Below are positions 22,603 through 40,259 of a stretch of 40,259 bases of DNA, piece by piece. A model generated the notes under the pieces. It worked only from the letters and a program-made list of their open reading frames with translations. It did not search any database and had not been told where the DNA came from. A program made the translations under genes and the position numbers. How positions within the stretch are numbered: position 1 is the first letter of the stretch; each line of letters starts with the position of its first letter. Origin of the DNA: Chara braunii (taxonomy: Eukaryota > Streptophyta > Charophyceae > Charales > Characeae); NCBI GenBank assembly GCA_003427395.1, contig BFEA01000165.1, positions 1,100,251-1,140,509 on the forward strand, given 5' to 3'.

Positions 22603-22710
22603 GGACCCATCTCCCGGTTATTTGTGGACCCATCTCCCGGTTATTTGCGGACCCATCTCCGGGTTATTTGTGGACCCATCTCCCGGTTATTTGCGGACCC
22701 ATCTCCGGGT
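22603..22710. repeat. 23-bp minisatellite, 4.7 units
   Basis: Head-to-tail units GGACCCATCTCCCGGTTATT plus three bases run at exactly 23-bp spacing, alternating 'tccc' with 'tccg' and 'tgt' with 'tgc'. The array ends at a single N at 22711, where a CT microsatellite begins, so the true array may be longer. Confidence 0.9.
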
Positions 22711-22711
22711 N

Positions 22712-22755
<44 letters not shown>

Positions 22756-22821
22756 TTAGCTCTTAGTCTCATTGATTGGCTACCTTAGGGCTGCGTTCGC
22801 CGCGCCCACGCGGTAGACAAT

Positions 22822-22892
22822 AACAAACGAAACGAAACGGTGATTTTCGGCCTCGCGAGGCCTCGCGAATTTCATGGTCGTTTCGTTTTGTT
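22822..22892. repeat. Hairpin with AACAAACGAAACGA / TCGTTTCGTTTTGTT arms
   Basis: Arms of 14 and 15 nt with one bulged T flank a loop that itself contains the palindrome CCTCGCGAGG. It sits between two of the 65-bp units. Possibly a small fold-back insertion. Confidence 0.65.
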
Positions 22893-23177
22893 TTTTGCAC
22901 CGTCCAGCAAGGCCCTTAGTCTCATTGATTTGGCTACCTTAGGGCTGCGTTCTCCACGCCCACGGGGTAGACAATTGAATTTTCGAGGTACTGTCATTCA
23001 TGTCTTCACGATGATATCTCAAGGCTGTCAACCGCCCCACTCCCAAAAAAAAGGCCGAGAAAGGTGTAGGCCCATTTACACCAAATTCCCATTTCTCCAG
23101 ACGGCCACCACCTTGTCCCATCTGAAAAGGTAGAGCAGTGTGACCTGAACCATGCCCAAAACCTCAAATCGGCCCTT

Positions 23178-23206
23178 CCCAAATCCGTATATTTTGCGGA
23201 TTTGGG
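23178..23206. repeat. Perfect 10-bp hairpin
   Basis: CCCAAATCCG and CGGATTTGGG enclose a 9-nt AT-rich loop. Just to the right is 'gtgtgagtatgccctcag', which looks like the terminus of a small DNA transposon. The matching opposite terminus was not found. Confidence 0.5.
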
Positions 23207-24077
23207 GTCGCCGTGTGAGTATGCCCTCAGGGTGTAGCTGAGGTCAGATACATCCTGGAATGCCTGAGTGCAAGTATGCACAGGTAATTTTGCAAGTTCT
23301 CCATTTTGCAACCGTTGAGTGGCACCGCGAATACACGAAACAATTCCGCGCTTATCCACGAAATCGTCCTGTCAATTGATTGAATTGCAAATTCGTGGCC
23401 TAGAAGCATGGGGACAGAAGACGGACTGTTGGACTGTGGAAGCGATGTCCGTTGAGAAACAAGCAATTTGGAATGATGTCCAGGTTCTGGCGGGGAAGCG
23501 GAGGGAGGTGGGCCCCAACTTTTGGCGGGCAGCCACCAGGACGATGGCAGGTTTATGGATGGTAAACTGTCGCAACCGACAGAAAATTTCGGAAAATTGA
23601 GTAGTGGCCGACGTGGCTCCTTGCTGCGCTGTTCACAGGAGATGAGGGTCGAATTGTCCCAGGCTCTGAGATCGGGGAATCAATCGGGAGTCAAGTCTGC
23701 TCCGCGCCTTTTGGGCGCGGTGCCGAATTCCACGCGGCCGTCGCAATGCGCGTTTGGGCGCACAATTGCAGGAACTTGGCATTCCCACCGATCGGCGACG
23801 AGTTCCCGCCCCCGACGGTCCCGCCACAATATGTCGTCGTTTTGTAGGATTCTCTGCGCTGGGATCATTGCAAGTTTTTTTATGACATTCTCCGGAATAG
23901 GGGCTGGGGCCGCTCAGCTTGGCAAGCAGGCGGAGGCAACAAAGCAGTCAGGCCGAGGTGAAACGTGGGTGAAAGAGAGAGGAGGGTTGGAGAAAAGGGA
24001 GGGAGTGGTCGGCTGTAGGGGGGTGAGACGAGCGAGATGTGAGTAAGAATGCCGCTTGTTCGTTTAGCAGTAGGGGG
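23207..24077 (+). promoter_or_regulatory. Upstream/5' UTR region of the large-exon gene
   Basis: GC- and CpG-rich from about 23640 onward. There is no clear TATA box. In the reading frame of exon 1 there is a TGA at 24024, and a good acceptor ('cgtttagcag') ends at 24070, eight bases before the first ATG at 24078, so an intron in the 5' UTR is possible. A 174-codon open frame at 23522-24046 overlaps this region but has no recognisable content. Confidence 0.35.
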
Positions 24078-35102
<11,025 letters not shown>

Positions 35103-35224
35103 GTAAGGATTCAGCAGAAACTGAAGATTATATTTTGCTTCATGGCGTTCCTGTATTGTTTTGTTTGGAGAGCTTTGCAGCAGCGGCAAAATTGATTTTG
35201 GCTTGAAAGTATGAAGACATGTGT

Positions 35225-35675
35225 GTCGGTAAAAGTAAATCCACGAAGACAACGATTCCTAAATGGTTGTGTCACTTGAGTGCCTTGCAGTAGAACGGTT
35301 TATGGGCAATGTTGGCGAAGCATTTAGCGGGTTTTTGTAGGTTGCAAGTTTGCACTTATTTGTGGAGCTCATTCACATTCCCTTTGTGATATGTTGACAT
35401 GACATGAAAGTAACCGATAGCTGACACGATTTCCATGTTGATTGTAGTCAAGGTAAGAATAGGACAGAAAACGAAGAGGATAAAAACTTTGGAGAAAGCG
35501 AAAGTCTCTGGAAAAGACAAGGATTCTTGAAAGGTTGTGTGTCTTGCAGTGAAATGGTTTACGGGTAATGTCAGCAAAGTGTTGGGTAGCGCAATTGGTT
35601 TTACTTTTTATTTCTTGCAAGACTTGCATGTTTTTGTTGAGCTAATGCACATTGCCTTTGTGACCTTCTGACGTG
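35225..35675. repeat. ~190-bp diverged direct duplication
   Basis: 35225-35410 and about 35480-35675 share 'gattcctaaatggttgtgt'/'gattcttgaaaggttgtgt', 'ttgcagt(a)gaa', 'ggtttacgggtaatgt' and 'cacattgcctttgtga' in the same order. No coding content. Confidence 0.65.
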
Positions 35676-35797
35676 AAACGAGGTGTTGCAAGGAACCTGC
35701 TAGTCCGCACTACAGTGCCAAGGGTCCAGAGAGGAGTGTGGTACTTCGTCAAATCCGGTCCCAGATGAGAGCCCAGTTTTTTCCTTTTGTTTTCTTG

Positions 35798-35799
<2 letters not shown>

Positions 35800-35838
<39 letters not shown>
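35800..35838. repeat. GT microsatellite between two similar 30-bp segments
   Basis: The GT run is flanked by 'gtacttcgtcaaatccggtc' on the left and 'gtacttgatcaaatccagtc' on the right, so it probably arose inside or beside a small duplication. Confidence 0.8.
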
Positions 35839-35843
<5 letters not shown>

Positions 35844-35915
35844 TTGATCAAATCCAGTCCCCGATCAAAGTGCTGTTAGTTTAGGGTCCAGTAGGTAAAG
35901 TAAGCCGAGTCTAGG

Positions 35916-35976
35916 TTAGTCCAGTAGTTAAGGCACTCGGTAGGTTTGAAGGTTCCAGTCCAGTCTCACGTGAGTC
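35916..35976 (+). mobile_element. tRNA-like (SINE-type) segment
   Basis: 'AGTAGTTAAGGCACTCGG' resembles the D-arm/A-box of a Ser/Leu-type tRNA, and 'GGTTCCAGTCC' 15 nt later resembles a B box. A full cloverleaf cannot be drawn. Confidence 0.35.
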
Positions 35977-36143
35977 AGCAGCCGAGGGTCTCAGGAAAGT
36001 CACTGAACATCCTGAAAACAACAGAAGACGGCAGAACCTAGACACCAGGCCAACAAGTTAGGGATGGGAAGCTGAATCGTCACGTACATAAGCACATTAG
36101 CACCTGCAGTCAAGACTGATTCCATTTGTGCTTGTTGTGGCAG

Positions 36144-36191
36144 TGCCGTTGCACAGTAGTTTTCCGAAGTGACAAGGGAGACAGAACATGA
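36144..36191 (+). CDS. Possible terminal exon
   Basis: After the good acceptor 'gtgcttgttgtggcag' a phase-0 continuation from exon 8 reads CRCTVVFRSDKGDRT and stops (TGA). An alternative acceptor at 36159 gives a longer frame (FSEVTRETEHEAESTSSW) toward a GTACGT donor at about 36214. An AATAAA at 36745 could serve as a polyadenylation signal. The choice is open. Confidence 0.3.
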   Translation, partial: CRCTVVFRSDKGDRT

Positions 36192-36270
36192 GGCTGAGAG
36201 TACCTCCAGTTGGTACGTGCTGGCTGCCTTAGCTTTAGTATACCACAGGCGAGGAAGAGAGAAGCTATTC

Positions 36271-36272
<2 letters not shown>

Positions 36273-36363
<91 letters not shown>

Positions 36364-36364
36364 N

Positions 36365-36424
<60 letters not shown>
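36273..36424. repeat. GA microsatellite with one N
   Basis: About 150 bp of pure GA with a single N at 36364. Arg-Glu and Leu-Ser ORFs across it are artefacts. Confidence 0.97.
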
Positions 36425-36425
<1 letters not shown>

Positions 36426-37006
36426 CCTGAGGGTGAAGAGTAGGAAGTTCATCCGTGGTTGCTCCTTGCTGGAAGCCATAGTCATTCAGCCCTGGTGTAT
36501 ATAAGCTTGTCGTATAAGACTTCGATTTCCCATGTGTTTTGGTTTCCATGACTCGTGTGCTGGAGTTTGTGATTCACTGGCATGAGATGTTCGTTTAGAC
36601 TCTGGGCCTATTGCACTGTGTTCTGGTCAAGTTATGAGCTGACATTGTGCCCATGTTGTGTAAAGCACATTGTGCAAGTCTGTACCCAAGACGTAAACCA
36701 TTATGTTCACAACTGCACTTCTTTGCACTTTTGTGGTCCCCGACAATAAATTGGTACAAATAGAAATAACGAAACCACATCAACAAAATGCCAATACCAA
36801 TTAGCCGCTTCAGCACGGAAATGTTGTCTTCCGGTAGACTTTGATCTCTGTTCGACTTGTAGGTCTCACAGCAGGCAGGCCTTGACTATTATGCATTACA
36901 GTTGCACTTTGCGCCCGGTTACTCCTTAGGCAATTATGTCTTATGTGGACCACTAGCCCGCTAAAGTCTGTTGGTGCTCAGTATACATGCCTACTAGTAG
37001 CACTCT
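36425..37006. other. No gene seen; possible 3' UTR
   Basis: Contains AATAAA at 36745. Otherwise AT/GC-balanced sequence without ORFs of note. It could be the 3' UTR or downstream flank of the large gene. Confidence 0.3.
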
Positions 37007-37836
37007 ATGTATCCCTACATAGCATGGAGTCACGGACTCTATTTTCGTTTCAAGGTGCGTATGCCAAGTGTTACTGATGCAACGCCATTCTTGACTGAAG
37101 CGGTTCCACCTATAGTCTCTGAGGATCCTACACGTACATATGTTCGTTTCGTTTCCTTTTCCTGTGCGGTGAAAATTCCTCCCCTTTTGTGTTCATCTTC
37201 TTGTTGTGAAATGTGGTGCTGTTATTCTTTTGTTTCTGGGTGCGAACCTGATAGGGTGATGATCATTTGCTTCCAACTTGGATCCAAATTTGTCAAGAAC
37301 AGGAGTCATCGTGAAGGGTCTGAGTCAGAGATTGCTTCTTCATCAGCAAGCAGTTCCAAGCCAGAAATGGAGTCGTTCAGCATCTCCATCCGGTTCCTGT
37401 CTGGCCTGCTTTCGATTGCTAGAGTGCCAATGAAGAAACAACGCTCAGTGATGGGAGCAGTCTTGTTGATTGCTGCGATGGAGACTGGGTGGCGGCTACA
37501 AGGTGCCCTCCGTGCTCCACTACCAAAGTTTCTGCAAAGAATGACTGCCCCGGTGAGCAACACCCGTTCTTTCCACTCGATACGGCCTATTGGACAAGTC
37601 TGCAGGTCTTCTTGAAAAGTGATTTTGACTACTCTGCATGTCTCGCTGAAAAGTGAAGCTGTTAACCTCTGTTTATATAATGCTTGGTCAGTCCATGCCG
37701 CTTTATTCTGCACCTCGTTGTCTGTGCAGGGCACTGCCGACTGATCTGGGGTGTTTGCTGCATTCTCAGGCTGAAAAGGATTGCCTGGGTGATTCAACGA
37801 TTTAATCATCTTTTGGTGGATTCCGTGAAAGTACAT
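37007..37836. other. Overlapping opposite-strand open frames
   Basis: Plus strand 37007-37615 (202 codons; Ser-rich middle SESEIASSSASSSKPEMESF) and minus strand 37836-37306 (176 codons; includes ISGLELLADEEAISDSDP) overlap for about 300 bp. Both start from an upstream stop rather than a clear promoter, and neither has a recognised domain. At most one is likely real, perhaps as part of a spliced gene or a TE relic. The minus frame looks slightly more protein-like to me. Confidence 0.25.
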
Positions 37837-37921
37837 GGCACCATGGTCTATCCTCGTTTACCATGGTCTTTTCTCACAGCGATGGTGTGAGAAAAGTACG
37901 TGTACCTCAGTATGTGCCTTT

Positions 37922-38019
37922 GCGGTTTTATGTGGTGCTCGTTTGTGGTAAGAGAAGCGGTTTTATGTGGTGCTCGTTTGTGGCGAGAGAAGCGGTTTTA
38001 TGTGGTGCTCGTTTTGCGG
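37922..38019. repeat. 35-bp tandem repeat, 2.8 units
   Basis: GCGGTTTTATGTGGTGCTCG and following bases repeat at exact 35-bp steps from 37922, 37957 and 37992, almost without change. Confidence 0.92.
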
Positions 38020-38070
38020 TCTTCTAGGGTGTAGTATACCATGATGGTGACGGAGAGGTAGTGGAGTGGA

Positions 38071-38190
38071 ACAAAGAAAATGGGGGGAAAGTAGAAAAGA
38101 AGTGAACATGGAGGAAAAGGAGGTGGACGAGGAAGAGGAGAAAGAGGCGCTCAGGGAAGGTGAAGAAGTTGGTGAGGGGGGGTTGAATTC
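38071..38190 (+). other. Purine-rich tract
   Basis: About 120 bp that are nearly all purine on the plus strand. A 31-codon Glu-rich frame beginning at 38108 (MEEKEVDEEEEKEALREG) is probably just a consequence of the composition. The tract could form triplex DNA. Confidence 0.5.
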
Positions 38191-39660
38191 AGTGTCGACC
38201 TGAGTTGGGATGGGTCAGGGGCGTGGAATGGTGTCACAGCCCACCTCTATTTATCAAGGGGACCGAGGAGTCTAGGAGCTAAGGAGGGGTTGGTTAGAAA
38301 CAACCCTGGACCCGGGGTTGTGTTGGGGGATGCATTAGGCTTTGGAGGTTGTCAGTAAGCGCCGGCAGTAAGCGCGGGTAGATTGGTAGATCAATTTGTT
38401 GATAAGGTGGGCAGATAGGGCATCTGTGTGGGTGTCGATCTGTCCGATTGTACTTCCTGTCTGCCAGCTGGCTGTTTGACTACCAAATTGGTGCTGCTTT
38501 GCTGGCAACGTTGTGTTGGGTGTCGTTGCAAGGAACTTCAGCTTGCCATCGACTCAATTGCCAGTGGTAATGTAACGGTGCGTCCCCCAAAACAACCTTC
38601 TTTGAGCCAAATCTCGTATAAGCACCAGGGGCTTGCAGAAGAGCAACTTTGACCAGGGCGTAAACCGTTAACAGCACTGACATAACAAGCGTAGAGCCTG
38701 ACATGAAGGCAATAATGATAAGAAATGAACTGAGAAAGAAACATTTTTTTGTATAAAGCTTGTAAACCTGCCTGTGGCCCGGTGATGATGAAGTTAAAAG
38801 CACTCTTCCAGACTCCAGTACTCTCAATATTTCTCATTTGAACTGGGCATGGATCCAAAGATTACTCTTACACAAAAAAAAAAGAGGAAAAGGAAGTAAA
38901 CAAACTGTGTTTTAACTCCCGATGGCCGCTGGGCCAAGCGATGCATGACCTTCATCTTTTCTTTCTTTCTTTTTTTTTAACACTACCTACCTAACCTCTA
39001 GGCCGCCATCTCTTATGTATTGGTAACATCCCAAGGAAACTAAGGGTTATGGGTTAGACCACTTGCCTATCCCCTCAGGGTTATTCCTATTTCTTTTTTC
39101 TCTTTTTGTAACAACCAGGGGTTCCGGAAGTCTTGATTTCTTTAGCTTAGCTTGAATGCGATTACCTGTAAGAAACAGGGGGTACAATCTATTGGTGAGG
39201 AACTGTGCCTGCCATACAACGCGTCCAGCGTCCCAGAATCGAATTCTCACGTCAGCCCGCTGCCCGCTGGAAACTGGGCACAGCGCCTTATTTTTTGTTA
39301 TACGCAACCATAACTCTTTTAACCCTGTTTCCTTTGCCAGGTAACGTACTAAGGGTTCATGACCTGTCCCTCACTTCCAACTGGCCAGCATCCCACCTCT
39401 AGCCCCATCTGGCATCACTAAGCGAGTTACTTCCCTCTTAGAATAAACACAAGGTTTTCTTCTTGAATCTCCTGTGCTTCCGTCCACTTGTTGAGGTTGG
39501 TCATGGACATCTCCTGCTATGTTATGTGACCCACACCACTCTCGAAACCAGAACTGGTTTTCTTTAATTATGGCGGTTTTTATTTATTTACTTTTCATGG
39601 CCGACGGCCTCGAGATATCATCATTGAAATGACTGGCGCAGGTAATTCGTAATTATTTTA
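38191..39660. other. No supported gene
   Basis: Only short ORFs and AT-rich runs. 'ggccgctgggccaagcgatgc' (read in two halves) at about 38924 and the 39047-39130 T-rich stretch are unremarkable. Confidence 0.4.
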
Positions 39661-39671
39661 TTATGTTCATC

Positions 39672-39746
39672 TTATACCGTCTGGATTCGAACTTGGGTCT
39701 GTATGTCGACAATTCATGGGTGTACCAACTGAGTTGGTATCATGGC
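39672..39746 (-). mobile_element. tRNA-like (SINE-type) segment
   Basis: On the minus strand, ATACCAACTCAGTTGGTA (a good D-arm/A-box) is followed by AAGTTCGAATCC, a near-ideal B box, about 40 nt later, and then GGTAT, which could pair with the 5' ATACC. The anticodon arm is not convincing. A degraded tRNA or a SINE head. Confidence 0.45.
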
Positions 39747-40177
39747 CATTTTGCTTTCCCCTGGCCTGTCCTCAAAGGCCTACTGCTGTCAACATTTTCG
39801 TCTTGTGACAGCAGATCTCCATGTCCATTACTTTCTAGGATTTTCCTTCCTAATCGTCAAAGGCATTCAAAGTCTCTTTTTTGTTTGAACTGGTTGTTTC
39901 CTTGCGATTTGCGCTTATGGAAGAGACTTGATTGTGTGCCTTCCAGTGCAGTAATTTTCCATATTTCCCAGATGGAGCCTTTATGAAACACCTAGATGTT
40001 CTCTCGGAAGTCGTCAGAGAAGGAATCACCTCCCCTAGTCGCCCGTACGCGAAAGCTGATGGAGGGAAAGGTCCTGTCCATCAGAGCAGTCCATGTGTCC
40101 TTGGCCAAACCCCAAAGCCTTTTTAGCCGGAGGATAGTAGTATGGATTCCGTACGTCTGGGCCCAAGCCCTCCTCCG

Positions 40178-40251
40178 TGCAAGCACAGATTCGAACCGGC
40201 GACCTCGTCCTCAAGAGCCAAGTCTCTTAACCACTACAGCCAGGACACGGT
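40178..40251 (-). mobile_element. tRNA-like (SINE-type) segment at the right edge
   Basis: On the minus strand, TGGCTGTAGTGGTTAAGAG (A box with one extra base) and CCGGTTCGAATC (B box) are about 30 nt apart, in tRNA order. The acceptor ends do not pair. The downstream minus-strand body (40140 to 39990) may belong to the same SINE. Confidence 0.45.
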
Positions 40252-40259
40252 GTTCAAAA

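Larger units (their letters stand above)
22431..22975. repeat. Three copies of a ~65-bp unit ('cattgattggctacc')
   Basis: Units at 22431-22502, 22751-22822 and 22910-22975 share 'cttagtctcattgatt', 'ggctaccttagggctgcgtt' and an ending 'gtagacaat'. The first two each follow a CT tract. Copies 1 and 2 enclose the 23-bp minisatellite. Confidence 0.85.

Noticed and set aside
36169-36504. Arg-Glu and Ser-Leu repeat proteins across GA/CT tracts (also at 5334, 21406, 29641, 34645)
   Set aside because: Pure microsatellite translation, often through Ns.
40178-40251. Functional tRNA gene
   Set aside because: Box A and box B are present but acceptor and T stems do not pair, so it is listed only as tRNA-like.

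Overview
The window looks like nuclear DNA from a green-lineage eukaryote with a large, repeat-rich genome. A charophyte alga such as Chara is my best guess, but this is an inference. The grounds are: spliceosomal introns with GTRAGT-type donors; a degraded U6 snRNA copy whose 5' end is of the plant type; many CT/GA and GT microsatellites, several broken by assembly Ns; and long LTR-like repeats. I see no bacterial, organellar or viral gene set.

From 1 to 23 kb there is repeat DNA and no intact gene that I can support. Two diverged direct repeats of about 3.7-3.9 kb (738-4465 and 7526-11447) flank a 3 kb interior. That interior holds a gag-like, zinc-knuckle-bearing remnant on the minus strand, a run of about eleven different short hairpins (6085-6545) and a TATA box. 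The layout resembles a large non-autonomous LTR element (LARD). A third, shorter relative lies at 18700-20165. From 14.9 to 18.0 kb there is an array of stem-loop motifs, a 123-132 bp tandem array and a 1.56 kb inverted repeat. From 20.3 to 23.0 kb there is a mosaic of inverted and tandem modules joined by CT tracts.

From 24.08 kb to at least 35.1 kb, and perhaps 36.2 kb, one plus-strand gene can be assembled. It has a single 3.15 kb CpG-rich first coding exon (24078-27232) followed by seven small exons with good splice sites. All eight exons are mutually consistent in phase and total 3807 nt, or 1269 codons. The first exon encodes an acidic, Ser/Gly/Arg-rich and probably disordered region. 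The end of exon 1 through exon 3 forms a predicted coiled coil. I do not recognise the family. Its introns hold local duplications, microsatellites and an antisense U6 pseudogene.

From 36.5 to 40.26 kb there are minor repeats, tRNA-like (SINE-type) box A/box B elements and two overlapping opposite-strand ORFs of uncertain reality.
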